A stretch of 53,431 bases of DNA from NCBI GenBank assembly GCA_002365855.1, contig DFAP01000086.1, positions 1-53,431 of the forward strand, given 5' to 3'. A program made the position numbers and the translations under genes. The notes under the pieces were generated by a model. That model saw only the letters and a list, made by a program, of their open reading frames with translations, was not told where the DNA came from and did no database searches. Source of the DNA: Pelotomaculum sp. UBA3103. GTDB lineage: Bacteria > Bacillota > Desulfotomaculia > Desulfotomaculales > Pelotomaculaceae. Shown in pieces: positions 42,682 through 53,431 of this stretch. Positions within the stretch are counted from its first letter, which is position 1, and each line of letters begins with the position of its first letter.

Positions 42682-43977
42682 TTATAGGGGGATTTCACCG
42701 TCAAGAATCTTATTCATGCTTCGCACCGCGCACATTTTACCGCACATTGTGCACGAATCCTCATTCTCCGGACTTGATTCCGACCTGTAGCGCTTTGCCT
42801 TTTCAGGGTCCATAGCCAGTTTAAACATACTGGACCAGTCAAGATTGCGCCTGGCTTCGCTCATCCGGTCATCCCACTGCCTCGCGCCAGTAATCCCCTT
42901 GGCGATGTCAGCCGCATGAGCAGCGATGCGTGAGGCTATAATCCCCTCCTTCATGTCTTCCAGCGTGGGCAGCCGGAGATGCTCCGCCGGGGTGACATAG
43001 CAAAGGAAATCAGCGCCGTTGGCCGCAGCTATTGCCCCACCTATGGCGCTGGTAATATGATCATAGCCCGGCGCCACATCGGTAACCAGAGGGCCGAGAA
43101 CATAAAACGGCGCGCCATGGCACAATTTTTTCTCAAGTAACATGTTCGGTATGATTTCATTTATAGCCATGTGTCCAGGGCCCTCGATCATAACCTGCAC
43201 ATCCTTCTCCCATGCTCTCTTGGTGAGTTCTCCAAGAACGATTAATTCCTGGATTTGCGAGGCGTCCGTAGCGTCCTTGATACTGCCCGGACGGCAGGCG
43301 TCTCCAAGACTGACGGTAACATCATATTCCCTGCATAATTCGAGCAGTTCATCATAGAACTCATAAAAGGGGTTTTCCCGGCCATTCAACTCCATCCAGG
43401 CAAAAAGGAGGGAGCCTCCCCTCGAGACAATGTTGGTCAGCCTCGGGCTTTTCTTGAACCTCGCAGCGGTCTCCCTGTTAATACCGGCGTGGATGGTCAT
43501 GAAATCCACACCGTCTTTAGCGTGTTTTTCCACCACTCTCAGGAACTCTTCAACCGTGATATCCTTGAGTTCTTTATCGTAGAAACCAACAGCGTCATAC
43601 ACGGGCACCGTGCCAATGGCTGCCGGTGACATTTGAACCAGGCCCTGTCTGAATTCCTCGGTCTTACCGTAACAGCTCAGGTCCATGATCGCATCAGCCT
43701 TAAGCTCTATTGCCCAGCGGGCCTTCTCCAACTCAGCTTCGATGCTGCAGCAATCTTTGGACACACCAAGATTCACGTTGATTTTTGTACTGAGACCTGC
43801 GCCAATCCCGCATGGGTCAAGGGAAACGTGGTTTTTATTAGCTGGTATGACAACCCTGCCTTCAGCAATCAGATTGCAAAGCGCCGCAGCGTCCACCCCC
43901 TCCTTGCGGGCAACCTCCTCCATCTCCCTGGTTATAATACCTCTGCGGGCAGCTTCCATTTGAGTGTTATAATTCAA
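42682..43977 (-). CDS. thiC: phosphomethylpyrimidine synthase ThiC
   Basis: Radical SAM-type enzyme converting aminoimidazole ribotide to HMP phosphate. The C-terminal cluster motif [13 protein letters not shown] (CX2CX4C) is present, with [14 protein letters not shown] and [12 protein letters not shown]. Length 431 is the short bacterial form. The ATG overlaps the thiE stop by four bases. Last gene of the thiS-G-H-F-E-C operon under a TPP riboswitch. Confidence 0.96.
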   Translation of the reverse strand: MNYNTQMEAARRGIITREMEEVARKEGVDAAALCNLIAEGRVVIPANKNHVSLDPCGIGAGLSTKINVNLGVSKDCCSIEAELEKARWAIELKADAIMDLSCYGKTEEFRQGLVQMSPAAIGTVPVYDAVGFYDKELKDITVEEFLRVVEKHAKDGVDFMTIHAGINRETAARFKKSPRLTNIVSRGGSLLFAWMELNGRENPFYEFYDELLELCREYDVTVSLGDACRPGSIKDATDASQIQELIVLGELTKRAWEKDVQVMIEGPGHMAINEIIPNMLLEKKLCHGAPFYVLGPLVTDVAPGYDHITSAIGGAIAAANGADFLCYVTPAEHLRLPTLEDMKEGIIASRIAAHAADIAKGITGARQWDDRMSEARRNLDWSSMFKLAMDPEKAKRYRSESSPENEDSCTMCGKMCAVRSMNKILDGEIPL

Positions 43978-44636
43978 TGCCAGTCCTCCTTCCGCTTGAT
44001 TTCTTTCCTGAGCTCGCGAACCTTGGCTCCGATATCCTCAGCTCCAACTATTTCTGTCACCAGGGCAATACAGCTGGCCCCCCTCCGGCTGACTTCCGCG
44101 ATATTATGGTTCTTGATCCCCCCGATGGCCACAAAGGGTAACCGGATGTTCTGCACAACGTAATCAAGGTACTCCAGGCCCACCGGCCCGCAAACATCCT
44201 TCTTGGTCCTGGTTGCGAATATAGGCCCAACCCCGATATAATCCACCCCGGCAGTTACCGCAGCCTCCGCCTGGCCGGGGGAGTGGGTGGACAGGCCGAT
44301 GATCATCTCCTGGCCCACAAGCTCCCGGACTCGTTCGGGCGGCAAGTCGTCCTGCCCGATGTGAATGCCGTCGGCATCAACGAGGAGCGCCAGGTCAACA
44401 TGGTCATTAACTATGAAAATAACCCCGGCATCTCTTGTCATTTTTCTGATTTTCAGACACTCCTCGTACTTCTGTCTTGTTTTCTTCTCCTTCTCCCTGT
44501 ACTGAATAACTCTTATCCCGGAGTCAACCATCCGGGCAGTCACCTCAATATTGCTCCTGCCCAGGGAATATTCCTCGGCGGTTATGCCATAAATGTCAGA
44601 GTCCAGCAGCACCTGCATGAATTTTTTATACGCCAT
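43974..44636 (-). CDS. thiE: thiamine phosphate synthase ThiE
   Basis: Joins HMP-PP and thiazole phosphate. Motifs are [46 protein letters not shown] and VAIGGI. ATG 44636 has GGAGGGG nine bases upstream; an upstream in-frame start at 44678 is less likely. About 220 residues. It overlaps the end of thiF. Confidence 0.94.
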   Translation of the reverse strand: MAYKKFMQVLLDSDIYGITAEEYSLGRSNIEVTARMVDSGIRVIQYREKEKKTRQKYEECLKIRKMTRDAGVIFIVNDHVDLALLVDADGIHIGQDDLPPERVRELVGQEMIIGLSTHSPGQAEAAVTAGVDYIGVGPIFATRTKKDVCGPVGLEYLDYVVQNIRLPFVAIGGIKNHNIAEVSRRGASCIALVTEIVGAEDIGAKVRELRKEIKRKEDWH

Positions 44637-45282
44637 CGTTATCCCCTCCATCCTTATCCCCGCCGTCCATTTGCCCAAGGTAATGGTTTAAAATAACGTC
44701 TGCCTGTTTTGCCGCCGCTACATTTACCCCCGGCGCCAGTGCGGGACAGCTTGGCCGGGCCTCCGATACAAGGTCCCCAACCAGGTAGAAATTATCTTTA
44801 ATCCGGTGTACTTTAATGCAATCACTTCTACCCCAACCGGCAAGACCGGAGGCTGCAACAAGAAGTTTCCCGGAGTGTAAGTATGACTCTACGATCATCT
44901 TTTTGTAATGAGGCAGATCAAACGCTTCCACAATAACATCGCAGCCGCAAAATATTGAATGGACATTTTCCTGCCCGATTTTCTCCGGCAGCGCCTCTAT
45001 CTCCAAACCAGGGTTGATCATCAGCAGGTTTTCTTTCAGCGCGGCCACCTTGAGCATCCCAACCTGTGAAGCAAAGAAGAACTGCCGGTTTAAGTTGCTG
45101 TGTTCTATAAAGTCAAAATCAACTATCTTTAAACTTTTGAAGCCGCATCTCACCAGGAACATGGCGCAGTTTGAGCCTAACCCGCCTGCCCCCGCAATGC
45201 CAATATTAACCTCCTGGATCTTAACCAGGTTTCTCGCGCCCAGGCTTGACGCCAGGGCCTTTTCAAAACAGTTTACCGGCAT
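44626..45282 (-). CDS. thiF: sulfur carrier protein adenylyltransferase ThiF
   Basis: E1-like enzyme that adenylates the ThiS C-terminus. NIGIAGAGGLGSNCAMFL is the ATP loop, and DFDFIEHSNLNRQFFF holds the R-finger region. It is the shorter clostridial ThiF form (about 218 residues). No CXXC zinc pairs are evident. ATG 45282 gives the family-like beginning MPVNCFEKAL; TTG 45300 is possible. It overlaps thiH, and ends in a Gly/Asp-rich tail overlapping thiE. Confidence 0.9.
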   Translation of the reverse strand: MPVNCFEKALASSLGARNLVKIQEVNIGIAGAGGLGSNCAMFLVRCGFKSLKIVDFDFIEHSNLNRQFFFASQVGMLKVAALKENLLMINPGLEIEALPEKIGQENVHSIFCGCDVIVEAFDLPHYKKMIVESYLHSGKLLVAASGLAGWGRSDCIKVHRIKDNFYLVGDLVSEARPSCPALAPGVNVAAAKQADVILNHYLGQMDGGDKDGGDNDGV

Positions 45283-45284
45283 GT

Positions 45285-46385
45285 TCAGATCAACTGCCAA
45301 TCTTTATAAACTGGCTGGTAACCTTGTGCATAGAGCATTTCCGCCATTTCCTTCACACTGCGCTCATCAGATATTTCGAACTGCGCGGTAGATTCCTGGT
45401 TGGACCTGCCCCCAACCGCAGTACAGGAACCGGCAGACATCTTGGTCGCACCCAGCTTTACCAGGCGGTCTCTGAGCTCAGCCCGTTCCCTGGTTGAAAT
45501 GGTGATTCCTCCCCTGGGCATAAAGAGCCTGAATGCAAGCATATACTGCACCAGGTTTTTATCGCTGACATCGAACTCGGGCTGGAACCCGCCCAAATGC
45601 GGGCGAATCCTGGGCGGCGAAATACTCACCTCGACGTCAGGGAATCTGCTCTGAAGATAGTCCGCGTGAAGTCCTGTAAAAAAGGCTTCGGCCCGCCACC
45701 CGCCCAAGCCCAGCAAAGCGCCTACATTAACGGTGCGAATTCCTGTCCGGCAGGCCCGCTCCGGCGCCTCCAGCCTGAAACGGTAGTTGCTCTTAGGTCC
45801 GGCCGGATGAAATCTTGCGTACTCCTCCTCATCATATATTTCCTGGTAGATAGTCAGGCCGTCTACTCCGGCTGAAATGAGCTCTGCGTACTCTGCTTCC
45901 TCTAGGGCGTATATTTCGATACTGATGGAAGTAAAGTGCTTCTTTAATTCTTCAACACATTCTTTGATATATGATACGGGAGATTGCTGCCTGGATTCAC
46001 CGGTTAGAACGAGGATATGCTTTAACCCGGTGGCGGCAATGATTTTAGCCTCACGCTCCACCTCCGGCAGGGTAAGTTTTTTCCTTTCCAGCCTGTTGTG
46101 AACATGAAAACCGCAGTAAAGACACTGGTTGACACAGTAGTTGGCCAGATACATCGGCGTATATAGGAAAATCACCCTGCCAAAATGCTGAACAGTAAGG
46201 CGCTGAGCCCGCTGGGCCATCTCTTCCAGGAAAAGCTCCGCACGGGGTGATAGCAGGGCCAGGTAATCCAATACTGACAGCCTGTTCCTGGCTATAATCT
46301 TTCTAATAACATCATCGGTAAGGTTGTTAAAAAAACTGTCAAAATTAAAGCCGTTATATTTGCTGCGCTCTTCATAATAACTCAT
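45285..46385 (-). CDS. thiH: 2-iminoacetate synthase ThiH
   Basis: Radical SAM enzyme that makes dehydroglycine from tyrosine for the thiazole ring. [12 protein letters not shown] gives the CX3CX2C cluster motif, and [16 protein letters not shown] and [17 protein letters not shown] are typical. 366 residues, full length. Presence of ThiH rather than ThiO fits an anaerobe. Confidence 0.95.
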   Translation of the reverse strand: MSYYEERSKYNGFNFDSFFNNLTDDVIRKIIARNRLSVLDYLALLSPRAELFLEEMAQRAQRLTVQHFGRVIFLYTPMYLANYCVNQCLYCGFHVHNRLERKKLTLPEVEREAKIIAATGLKHILVLTGESRQQSPVSYIKECVEELKKHFTSISIEIYALEEAEYAELISAGVDGLTIYQEIYDEEEYARFHPAGPKSNYRFRLEAPERACRTGIRTVNVGALLGLGGWRAEAFFTGLHADYLQSRFPDVEVSISPPRIRPHLGGFQPEFDVSDKNLVQYMLAFRLFMPRGGITISTRERAELRDRLVKLGATKMSAGSCTAVGGRSNQESTAQFEISDERSVKEMAEMLYAQGYQPVYKDWQLI

Positions 46386-46401
46386 ATCTTTTCATCCTTC
46401 A

Positions 46402-47172
46402 TCAATCTCTTAAGAATCCGGTGAGGGGTGAAGAGGGCCGGGCATACTCAAGCGTTTCACCTGTTCCCGCCAAATAAGCCAGGCGCCCCGCTTCTACAGC
46501 AAGGCCAAAAGCCCTGGCCATCCCTACAGGGTCGCCTGCCGTGGCTATGGCCGTGTTCACCAGCACCGCCGCCGCGCCCAATTCCATTGCCTCAGCAGCC
46601 TCGGAAGGCCGCCCGATACCTGCGTCAACAATGATGGGCAGCGGTATTTCCTCTATTAGAATCCTGATTAGTTCTCTGGTTTTTAGCCCCCGGTTGCTGC
46701 CGATGGGCGAACCCAGGGGCATTACCGCGGCCGCGCCAACATTAACCATCTGCTTTGCAACCATCAAGTCCGGGCTGATGTATGGCAGTACGACAAAACC
46801 CTCGCCGGCCAATATTTCAGTGGCTTTTAACGTTTCATAATTGTCAGGCAAGAGGTACCTGTTGTCAGTGATAACCTCGATCTTCACCCAGTTACCGCAT
46901 CCTGCCGTCCTGGCCAGCCTGGCAATGCGCACGGCCTCCGCTGCATTCCTCGCGCCTGATGTGTTGGGCATCAGGATGCATCTGCGGGGCACGTATGCAG
47001 CAATGTTTTCTTCCTCGTAGTCCAGGTCAACCCTCCTCAACGCCACTGTCACAACCTGCGCGCCCGAAGCTTCAACAGATTCCGGGATCAGCCTGTTTGA
47101 AGAAAACTTGCCGGTCCCCAGAAATAGCCTGCTGGATATCTCCTGCCCGTTAATATTCAAGACATCGTTCAC
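46402..47172 (-). CDS. thiG: thiazole synthase ThiG
   Basis: Forms thiazole phosphate from deoxyxylulose phosphate, ThiS thiocarboxylate and dehydroglycine. [12 protein letters not shown] at the start, [11 protein letters not shown] (Schiff-base Lys), [11 protein letters not shown] and [18 protein letters not shown] are family motifs. 256 residues. It lies between thiS and thiH in the operon. Confidence 0.96.
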   Translation of the reverse strand: MNDVLNINGQEISSRLFLGTGKFSSNRLIPESVEASGAQVVTVALRRVDLDYEEENIAAYVPRRCILMPNTSGARNAAEAVRIARLARTAGCGNWVKIEVITDNRYLLPDNYETLKATEILAGEGFVVLPYISPDLMVAKQMVNVGAAAVMPLGSPIGSNRGLKTRELIRILIEEIPLPIIVDAGIGRPSEAAEAMELGAAAVLVNTAIATAGDPVGMARAFGLAVEAGRLAYLAGTGETLEYARPSSPLTGFLRD

Positions 47173-47177
47173 CGGAC

Positions 47178-47378
47178 CTAACCTCCCCCTACAAATCTTA
47201 AAATTTCTACCCTGTCATGATCTTTTAAAATAATGCCGGGCCATGTTTCCTGATTGACAATGTCATTGTTGTACTCAACTAAAATTGACTCCGGGGTAAG
47301 CTTCCTAAAGCCGATCAGCTCAGCCAACGTTGTGCCTTCCCTGATTAACTCTTCCTTTCCATTCACGGTCAATATCAT
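47178..47378 (-). CDS. thiS: sulfur carrier protein ThiS
   Basis: 66-residue ubiquitin-like sulfur carrier ending in the essential Gly-Gly (RFVGGG). [11 protein letters not shown] and VEYNNDIV are typical. ATG 47378 follows a GGGGGTGG site. It is the first gene after the TPP riboswitch and lies five bases before thiG. Confidence 0.93.
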   Translation of the reverse strand: MILTVNGKEELIREGTTLAELIGFRKLTPESILVEYNNDIVNQETWPGIILKDHDRVEILRFVGGG

Positions 47379-47392
47379 TAGAACCACCCCCC

Positions 47393-47425
47393 AACAAAAA
47401 AACTTACCTCATTGGGTAAGCTTTT
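47393..47425 (-). terminator. terminator of the TPP riboswitch
   Basis: On the minus strand CTTACC pairs with GGTAAG around CAATGA, followed by TTTTTTTG. It lies between the aptamer and the thiS ribosome site. Confidence 0.85.
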
Positions 47426-47459
47426 AAAAAGTTAAGCCGGGACATCTTTCGAATCACAG

Positions 47460-47547
47460 CTTTTTCTTCCCTACGATGGCATTACCCATATCAGGTTCAA
47501 AGGGTTGAGAAAACTCTCTCTCAGCCTTGCGGCACCCCCGACTTTTA
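47460..47547 (-). promoter_or_regulatory. TPP riboswitch (THI element)
   Basis: On the minus strand GGGGTGCC, GGCTGAGA, ACCCTTTGAACCTGAT, GGGTAATGCC and CGTAGGGAA occur in canonical order. Followed by a terminator and the thiS-G-H-F-E-C operon. Confidence 0.96.
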
Positions 47548-47570
47548 TATTTAATTAAATAAGTAGTTAA

Positions 47571-47599
47571 ATTATAGTTTAACTTCCTGTAGATGTCAA
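47571..47599 (-). promoter_or_regulatory. sigma-A promoter of the thi operon
   Basis: Perfect TTGACA (47594-47599) and TATAAT (47571-47576) on the minus strand with 17 bases between, directly upstream of the TPP riboswitch. Confidence 0.9.
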
Positions 47600-47722
47600 G
47601 GTAAGTTGGCGAATGCGAACGGATGCAGGTGTAAAAAAATTCAGGTTATGTAAAAAAGCTCAAAACAGTATATAATACTTTAATGGCATAATGATATAGA
47701 GGATTGGAGGTAACCAAACATT

Positions 47723-48112
47723 ATGAATAAACATATTATTGATACCCTTAAAGCCCCTGCCGCTATAGGCCCTTATTCTCAGGCAATTAAATTTTTAAAT
47801 TTTGTTTTTACATCGGGCCAAATTCCGATTGATCCGGTTAACGGGGAAGTCGTGGACGGTGGAATAGACAGCCAGACGCGGCAGGCGCTGAATAATCTGA
47901 AGGAAGTACTGTCCGCGGCCGGCGCCGCCACGGAAAACGTAATAAAAACTACAATTTTTATCAAAGACATGAACGATTTCGCCCTGGTAAACAGCATCTA
48001 TTCCGAGGTATTTAAGTCAGAGCCGCCAGCTCGCTCCTGTGTTGAGGTCTCCAGGCTTCCAAAAGATGTGCTTATTGAAATTGAAGCTATAGCCTATGTC
48101 CCGACTGAATAG
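47723..48112 (+). CDS. ridA: RidA family 2-iminobutanoate/2-iminopropanoate deaminase
   Basis: Hydrolyses reactive enamine/imine intermediates from PLP enzymes. 129 residues with [22 protein letters not shown], the substrate-binding Arg in PPARSCVEV, and IEIEAIAY at the end. GGAGGT lies 11 bases before the ATG and a TATAAT box lies at 47671-47676. It is one of the few plus-strand genes in the right half of the window. Confidence 0.96.
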   Translation: MNKHIIDTLKAPAAIGPYSQAIKFLNFVFTSGQIPIDPVNGEVVDGGIDSQTRQALNNLKEVLSAAGAATENVIKTTIFIKDMNDFALVNSIYSEVFKSEPPARSCVEVSRLPKDVLIEIEAIAYVPTE

Positions 48113-48130
48113 GTAACAGGCGTATCTTGA

Positions 48131-48376
48131 TTACAGCAGTCTGAACAAAGTAATGATCACGACAACCAATAACAGGATACCCGCGCCGATAATAAAGTTT
48201 CTTTTGTCTTTTACAGCCTGCTTCCGTTCCTTTAATAGCTGCTTTTTTTCCGGAGATACATATTTTATCGACTTCAGCTTCTTTCCTTTACCCGGAGTGA
48301 ACTCGTACACCTTGCCTTTTGACTGGTCTTGTTTTCCCGGCAACTGCATCACCTCAAAAAGACAAGTTCGTTTCAT
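48131..48376 (-). CDS. small C-terminally anchored membrane protein
   Basis: 81 residues: a basic, polar N-terminal part (QSKGKVYEFTPGKGKK, KKQLLKERKQAVKDKR) followed by one C-terminal transmembrane helix (FIIGAGILLLVVVIITLF) and a short end. It resembles small tail-anchored proteins of spore-formers, but I know no function. The start at ATG 48376 has AGGA upstream; ATG 48349 is possible. Confidence 0.65.
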   Translation of the reverse strand: MKRTCLFEVMQLPGKQDQSKGKVYEFTPGKGKKLKSIKYVSPEKKQLLKERKQAVKDKRNFIIGAGILLLVVVIITLFRLL

Positions 48377-48488
48377 AAATATAAATTCCTGTTAAAATAT
48401 ATAATTACTTAAAAATACACCAAAGGTCATACATCCGTCCTGGCTTTGATTGTTATCGATGCAACACATGCCTGTGCAGGTATTAGAT

Positions 48489-50567
48489 TTAAAGCATCCC
48501 AATAAATTTTTTGTAATCTGTGGTTGGTGTTTGGCAGGCATAGTTCTGGCACACATATGCTGTTGCCCTCCCTCCTATCGGTCCCTGTTCTTTCAGGAAA
48601 GGGGCCAGCTTCTCAATCTCTTTCCCGGCTTGGCCTCCGGGGTTGAAAGCAACTACAGTTTTTGGAATAAAGGCCCGCCTTACAGCCTTTAACATTGCCT
48701 CGGCGTCACCATCCCCCTCTGCTCCTGCTATCACAATCTCGCGAGTAGGCCCGTTCATAAAATCAATCCCCACCAGAAAAAATGTATGTCCCCAGGGGTA
48801 TTTTTCAACCCTTCCGGCAAAAGCACTAACCTGTTTTTCAGCTATTGAGGCAAATTCGGCGTTGCCTGTCAAGCGGGCCAGGCGCAGCAGGTTGAGCAGT
48901 GCAACTGAATTTCCTGAGGGAATAGCTCCGTCATAAAGTTCTTTTGGGCGTGCGATAAGCTGCTCAGCATCTTTGCCGTTAAAGAAAAAACCCCCGTTTT
49001 CTTCATCCCAAAAGAGCTCGATCATCCTCCCGGTTAGTTCAACAGCCTTTTTTAAATAAAATATTTTAAAGGTATCCCTGTATAACTCCAGCAGTCCCCA
49101 GGTAAGAAAGGCAAAATCGTCAAGGTAGGCGGGAAAAGCTGACTCTCCATCCCTGTAACGGGCAAGCAGCCGGCCGTCCTGCCGGGTTAATTTATTAAGT
49201 ATCAGGTCTACTGCCCGCATCGCCGCCCGGCTGTAAGCCGGCTCATCAAGCGCCGCTGCCCCCTTGGCCAGTGCAGCAATCATCAGGCCGTTCCAGGACG
49301 TGAGAATTTTATCGTCCTTGTAAGGATGTACCCTCTTTTCCCGTGCCTCGAACAACTTCTGGCGGAGTTCTTCTGTTAGACCGGTAAGTCCACCTTCTTC
49401 AAGATTGAACTCCGCAGCCATATCACCGGCAGCATCAAGAATCATGTTTGGTATGCTGTGCCCCTCAAAATTTCCCCCCGGGGTGATATTGTATTTTCGG
49501 CAGAAAATTTCTCCGTCCCGTTCACCTAAAACTTCTTTAATTTCATCAGGGGACCAGACATAAAACTTACCCTCAGCGCCTTCAGAGTCAGCGTCCTCCG
49601 CAGAGTAAAACCCACCTTCCGGCGAAGTCATATCACGCAGTATATATGTAAATATCTCCCTGGCTACCGATGCATAGAGCTCCTTCCCTGTAACCTGGTA
49701 CGCTTCGATATAAACCATGGCCAGCAAGGCATTATCATAGAGCATCTTTTCAAAATGCGGTACCAGCCACTTTTCATCGGTGGAATACCTGGAAAAGCCA
49801 AATCCTATGTGGTCATAAATACCGCCATTATACATCGATTCCAGTGTCTTTTCTACCATGTTTAGGGCTTCCTTTTCACCTGTTTCCTTCCAAAAACGCA
49901 GGAGAAAGGCCAGGTTGTGGGGTGTGGGAAATTTCGGAGACTCTCCGAACCCACCGTGCCTCCTGTCAAATATACTCATCGACTGCCGATATGCTTTCTG
50001 CAAAGTTTCACCAGTCAGCTTACCCTCTCCGGAAGAAGCCTCATATAACGAGCGCATGCCTTCAGTAATCTGCTCGCCGGCCTGAACCAGCGTGTCACGT
50101 TCCTTTTCCCATTTCTTGCTGACCAAATCAAGTATATTGATTAGACCCGGTCTTCCCCACTTCTCCTTTTTTGGAAAATAGGTTCCCGCAAAAAAAGGCT
50201 TTTTCTCCGGGGTCATCACCACCGTCAGAGGCCAGCCGCCCTGGCCGGTCATGGCATGGCAAACCGACATATATATATGGTCCAAATCAGGCCTTTCTTC
50301 CCTGTCCACTTTGATAGACACGTAGCCACCGTTTAGAAGATCAGCCACCTCTTGATCTTCAAAAGACTCCCTTTCCATTACGTGGCACCAGTGACAGGTC
50401 GAATACCCAATACTTAGAAATACTGGCTTATTTTCCCTGCTTGCTTTTATAAAGGCTTCCTCAGACCAGGGATACCAGTCCACAGGATTATGTGCATGCT
50501 GCAGCAGGTAAGGACTTTTTTCATTGATAAGACGATTATTATTCAAATCCATACTTTTCACTCCCAT
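48489..50567 (-). CDS. YyaL-type thioredoxin domain-containing protein (DUF255)
   Basis: 692 residues. The N-terminal thioredoxin-like domain has [19 protein letters not shown], a CX2C site in [16 protein letters not shown], and [14 protein letters not shown]. The long C-terminal part is an alpha/alpha toroid resembling sugar epimerases or glycosidases ([13 protein letters not shown]). This is the conserved YyaL/spermatogenesis-associated-20 family. Its reaction is not established. Confidence 0.92.
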   Translation of the reverse strand: MGVKSMDLNNNRLINEKSPYLLQHAHNPVDWYPWSEEAFIKASRENKPVFLSIGYSTCHWCHVMERESFEDQEVADLLNGGYVSIKVDREERPDLDHIYMSVCHAMTGQGGWPLTVVMTPEKKPFFAGTYFPKKEKWGRPGLINILDLVSKKWEKERDTLVQAGEQITEGMRSLYEASSGEGKLTGETLQKAYRQSMSIFDRRHGGFGESPKFPTPHNLAFLLRFWKETGEKEALNMVEKTLESMYNGGIYDHIGFGFSRYSTDEKWLVPHFEKMLYDNALLAMVYIEAYQVTGKELYASVAREIFTYILRDMTSPEGGFYSAEDADSEGAEGKFYVWSPDEIKEVLGERDGEIFCRKYNITPGGNFEGHSIPNMILDAAGDMAAEFNLEEGGLTGLTEELRQKLFEAREKRVHPYKDDKILTSWNGLMIAALAKGAAALDEPAYSRAAMRAVDLILNKLTRQDGRLLARYRDGESAFPAYLDDFAFLTWGLLELYRDTFKIFYLKKAVELTGRMIELFWDEENGGFFFNGKDAEQLIARPKELYDGAIPSGNSVALLNLLRLARLTGNAEFASIAEKQVSAFAGRVEKYPWGHTFFLVGIDFMNGPTREIVIAGAEGDGDAEAMLKAVRRAFIPKTVVAFNPGGQAGKEIEKLAPFLKEQGPIGGRATAYVCQNYACQTPTTDYKKFIGML

Positions 50568-50709
50568 TTTTTGTTATGATTTTCCTGCATGATTTACGCT
50601 TTTAATAGATTCCCCACCATTTATTATTTCTAAAATTTCTTATATTTACTTCTAAACTATTAAATACTTCATAAAAAAAGGAGAACATAAGTTCCCCCGA
50701 AGGATGCTG

Positions 50710-50960
50710 CTATCCCGCTGTATTGTAGAATTCAAAATGGTTATGACCAGGGAAATCCAAGACGTGTCGGGAGCATGCCTTCGCATATACATCGTTAACA
50801 CGGATAAAATTGTGTTTCTATCCAGGATAACAACTGAGAAGATTTTATTTTCGAAGAGGGCTTTATAAAATTCTTCGGACTTTTTTCTTTTTTCAATTTC
50901 CGATTTCAGCCTCATATTTCTGCTTCAAGCTCTTTGATGTCTGGTTTTTTTATTTTCGGA
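50710..50960 (-). pseudogene. decayed PAS-domain gene fragment
   Basis: Pieces of one PAS sensor domain occur in different frames on the minus strand. KPDIKELEAEI is interrupted by a stop. RLKSEIEKRKKSEEFYKALF and ENKIFSVVILDR follow in another frame. FIRVNDVYAKAC and FPGHNHFEFY then continue in a third frame up to a TAG at 50710-50712. At least two frameshifts are needed to join them. No output domain remains. The region 50568-50709 shows nothing else. Confidence 0.65.
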
Positions 50961-51010
50961 TGATTCGGTACTATTTATATTATGCTCAGGAATTTCCACT
51001 TTTGTGGTAG

Positions 51011-53146
51011 CTAACCGGCCGGTACCGGCGTCAGCTTGTATTTGCACAACACGGCCTTAATGGCAAAGTAATCCACCTCGACCGGCAATTTTTCCTTAAT
51101 CGGCTTTAATTTATGGGCACCTACTTCTTTAATCTTCTGCAATATTAGGGCTTCATATTCATGGGGGATAAAGGCATCCCAATGGATGTGGTGGCCCTCC
51201 AGGCCGCACCGGACCAGGTGTTCCTGGACGGTCACCACATTCAAGCCCCTCTGCCTGGCGATTTCAGCTATGGTGCCGCCTTCCCGGCACAGGCTCAGGG
51301 TGATCAGATGACTTGGTGGTTCTTTCTCCCGGGCTTTCTCTCCTGCAGGCATCCCCTGCCGGAGGGTGATTCCATTTTCGTCCGCATACTGATGAATCAG
51401 CTCCAAAAACGGCTGGCCGTAATGCTCAAATTTCCTTTCCCCCACTCCCTTGATCGAAAGCATGGCCTTTTGATCCGCCGGGAGGTGGACAGATATTTCC
51501 CGCAGGGTGCTGTCTGAGAAAACAATGTAAGGGGGTATTCCATTCCTTTGCGCAATCTCCTTGCGTAGTCCGCGCAATTGTTCAAAAAGGGAGTTATCCA
51601 CGGCGGCAGCCATTTCTTTTTTCCGCACCTTGAGTAGGACTTTCTCCAGTCCTTTCAGCACAGCAAAGGCACGAGGGGTCAATTTGGCCACGGGGTACTG
51701 TCCTTCCGTCAGATGGATGTAGCCTTCGGCAACCAATACATTAGTAAAGTCGCTGATTTGCTTTAAGATCCGGTCTTTCATCAGGCCGTAGGTGGACAGG
51801 CTGTCAAACCCATACTGCAGAACCTTTTTGTTTTTGGAACCCTTTAAAACATCTGCCACCAGGGAAATGCCGAACTGTTCCCTCATGCGCATAATGCAGG
51901 AAAAGATCATCTGGGCATCAACCGTTTTATCTTCCAGTTCGTTGTTGTCGCTACAGGTGCCGCAGTTCCCGCATACCTCCGGTATATCCTCTTCGCCGAA
52001 ATACTGTAGAATATATTTTCTCAAGCATTGGGGGGTATGGCAATAAACTACCATTTCTTGTAATTTCCGGTACTCGTTTGATTTTCTTTCCGGCGAATAC
52101 TGCGTCTGTTCGATCAGGAATTTTTGAATCTGAATATCTTGCGGACTGAACAGCAAGATGCAATCTCCCGGCTCGTCGTCTCTCCCAGCGCGGCCGGCTT
52201 CCTGATAGTAAGCCTCCATATTTTTGGGGAGGTTGTAGTGGATCACATAGCGGACGTTGGACTTGTCGATGCCCATGCCAAAGGCATTGGTGGCGACCAT
52301 AATCCGGATGTCATCATAGAGGAACTTTTCCTGGTTGCTGATTCTGTCCTCATCATTGAGCCCGGCGTGGTATTTTCCCACGTTATATCCCTTCTGATAA
52401 AGGAGTTCGGTGAGGTTGTCCACTTCTTTTCTTGTTGCCGCGTAAATAATCCCGGCCTGTTCCTTCCTGCCGGCAAGGTATTCCAGTAAAAAGTCCCTTT
52501 TGTTTTCACCCCGGAGCACTGAAAAAGACAGGTTTTCCCGGTTGAACCCCGTCACAACGCACTCCTGATTCCTTAAACCGAGCATCTTTATGATATCTTG
52601 GCGCACCTCGGACGTAGCGGTGGCTGTAAACGCAGCCACCACCGGCCGGCGGGGCAGTTCCTTAATAAATTGACCGATGGCCATATAGCTGGGCCGAAAG
52701 TCGTGGCCCCATTGGGACACACAATGGGCTTCGTCCACGGCCAGCAAAGAAATAGGCAGTGATCGAATAATGTACAGAAGCCTGGTTGATTCCAGCCTTT
52801 CGGGCGCCACGTAGAGCAGCTTAAATTGTCCCCGGGCAGCCTGACCGATTCTATCTTCCACCTCTTTATAGCTCAAGCTGCTGTTGATGAAAGTTCCTGG
52901 TATCCCCAGGCTATCCAGGTTGTCCACCTGATCCTTCATCAGGGAGATCAGGGGAGAAAATACCAGGGTCAGCCCGGGAAACAGCAGTGCCGGGATCTGG
53001 TAGCAGGCGGACTTGCCGCCGCCCGTGGGCATGATCCCCATGGTGTCCCTGCCCTTCAAAATGCTCTTTATAATCTGCTCCTGCCCTTTTTTGAAGGACG
53101 TAAAACCATAATGTTCTTTTAAAATTGACCGGGCCTTTTGTAACAT
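51011..53146 (-). CDS. recQ: ATP-dependent DNA helicase RecQ
   Basis: 3'-5' helicase for recombination repair. [17 protein letters not shown] (motif I), [17 protein letters not shown] (motif II), TATATSEVR (III), [18 protein letters not shown] and [15 protein letters not shown] (VI). A zinc-binding region has [11 protein letters not shown] and VCGNCGTC, followed by winged-helix and HRDC domains. About 711 residues from ATG 53146, which follows AGGTAGGAG. An upstream in-frame start (53290) overlaps another small gene and lacks homology. The C-terminal 80 residues resemble the helix-turn-helix tail of RQC-type bacterial RecQs. Confidence 0.95.
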   Translation of the reverse strand: MLQKARSILKEHYGFTSFKKGQEQIIKSILKGRDTMGIMPTGGGKSACYQIPALLFPGLTLVFSPLISLMKDQVDNLDSLGIPGTFINSSLSYKEVEDRIGQAARGQFKLLYVAPERLESTRLLYIIRSLPISLLAVDEAHCVSQWGHDFRPSYMAIGQFIKELPRRPVVAAFTATATSEVRQDIIKMLGLRNQECVVTGFNRENLSFSVLRGENKRDFLLEYLAGRKEQAGIIYAATRKEVDNLTELLYQKGYNVGKYHAGLNDEDRISNQEKFLYDDIRIMVATNAFGMGIDKSNVRYVIHYNLPKNMEAYYQEAGRAGRDDEPGDCILLFSPQDIQIQKFLIEQTQYSPERKSNEYRKLQEMVVYCHTPQCLRKYILQYFGEEDIPEVCGNCGTCSDNNELEDKTVDAQMIFSCIMRMREQFGISLVADVLKGSKNKKVLQYGFDSLSTYGLMKDRILKQISDFTNVLVAEGYIHLTEGQYPVAKLTPRAFAVLKGLEKVLLKVRKKEMAAAVDNSLFEQLRGLRKEIAQRNGIPPYIVFSDSTLREISVHLPADQKAMLSIKGVGERKFEHYGQPFLELIHQYADENGITLRQGMPAGEKAREKEPPSHLITLSLCREGGTIAEIARQRGLNVVTVQEHLVRCGLEGHHIHWDAFIPHEYEALILQKIKEVGAHKLKPIKEKLPVEVDYFAIKAVLCKYKLTPVPAG

Positions 53147-53207
53147 CTTTCTACTCCTACCTAAAAACGTAATAACTAACAATTGTACCAGGTACCATAA
53201 CTTAATC

Positions 53208-53369
53208 TTATTTCTCGGAGATTCTTCTGGCAACAAACCAGGTGACGATAAAAAATAATCCGCCAGCAATGGGTTGCAGAAAACTCTCAAACCCCGATAA
53301 GAACAGCCAACCTACTGCAAAAGCTACCCCACCAGCTATTCCATATAAATCTTCTTTATCCAAAAACAT
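53208..53369 (-). CDS. 53-residue membrane protein
   Basis: ATG 53369 to TAA 53208 encodes [14 protein letters not shown] followed by two hydrophobic helices ([14 protein letters not shown] and [15 protein letters not shown]) and a basic end, ARRISEK. The frame differs from the recQ upstream extension. The ribosome site is weak. The composition is convincing for a small inner-membrane protein. Function unknown. It lies 60 bases upstream of recQ on the same strand. Confidence 0.6.
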   Translation of the reverse strand: MFLDKEDLYGIAGGVAFAVGWLFLSGFESFLQPIAGGLFFIVTWFVARRISEK

Positions 53370-53431
53370 AAACTAAAACACTCTTAGTTAAAATTCTTTG
53401 TACCTGAATAATATATAATGCTCCCAAGAAT

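Noticed and set aside
51011..53290. RecQ starting at 53290
   Set aside because: The extra 48 residues show no RecQ homology and overlap a plausible small membrane protein, while ATG 53146 has a good ribosome site.

Overview
The window looks like chromosome from an anaerobic, low-to-mid GC Firmicute of the Desulfotomaculum/Pelotomaculum (Peptococcaceae) type. Grounds for this are the anaerobic (cbi) cobalamin route, a selenocysteine formate dehydrogenase joined to NuoE/NuoF-like subunits, clostridial ThiH/ThiF-type thiamine synthesis, strong AGGAGG-like ribosome sites with many TTG starts, ECF sigma/anti-sigma pairs, and several classes of riboswitch. The genus is an inference.

Layout. (1) Positions 1-10978, plus strand: a cobalamin riboswitch with terminator, then cbiC-D-E-L-F-G-H, a cbiJ-cbiX fusion, the cobalt ECF transporter cbiM-N-Q-O, and cbiA. 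cobQ/cbiP converges from the other strand (10996-12558). cbiT is not present. (2) 12749-20482, minus strand: formate module. Formate transporter, an OB-fold membrane protein, then NuoE-like, NuoF-like and FdhA subunits. FdhA is read through an in-frame UGA (U355) at 15234-15236. A probable c-di-GMP-I riboswitch lies upstream of the transporter. A probable molybdenum/tungsten-cofactor riboswitch with terminator lies just downstream of fdhA, ahead of an unknown gene. (3) 21190-25060: asnB behind a Fur-box-like palindrome, then an ECF sigma/anti-sigma pair with a visible ECF promoter. (4) 25158-26160, plus strand: a consensus promoter driving a tRNA-like RNA, a GNAT acetyltransferase, and a 52-residue cysteine-rich small protein followed by a three-way-junction RNA. 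(5) 26328-30396, minus strand: glnK2-amt2-amt1-glnK1, with terminator-bearing leaders. (6) 30465-37064: alanine racemase, a 31-residue membrane peptide, a second ECF sigma/anti-sigma pair, alanine dehydrogenase, NAD(P)HX repair enzyme and holo-ACP synthase. (7) 37180-42461: LytS/LytR-type two-component system, an MBL-fold hydrolase, two small membrane proteins, a macro-domain protein and a flavin-reductase-like protein. (8) 42619-47599: thiS-G-H-F-E-C behind a TPP riboswitch and a perfect sigma-A promoter. (9) 47723-53369: RidA, a small membrane protein, a YyaL-type thioredoxin-domain protein, a decayed PAS-domain gene, RecQ and a 53-residue membrane protein.

Functionally, corrin synthesis and cobalt import are under one cobalamin switch. 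The formate module appears tied to Mo/W cofactor and c-di-GMP status, and the nitrogen cluster to transcript attenuation. The most unusual items are the promoter-driven tRNA-like RNA beside a GNAT gene, the two riboswitches flanking the formate module, the repeated hairpin-terminator leaders of the ammonium genes, the CbiJ-CbiX fusion and the shortened CbiG. All family assignments come from reading motifs by eye; no database search was possible.
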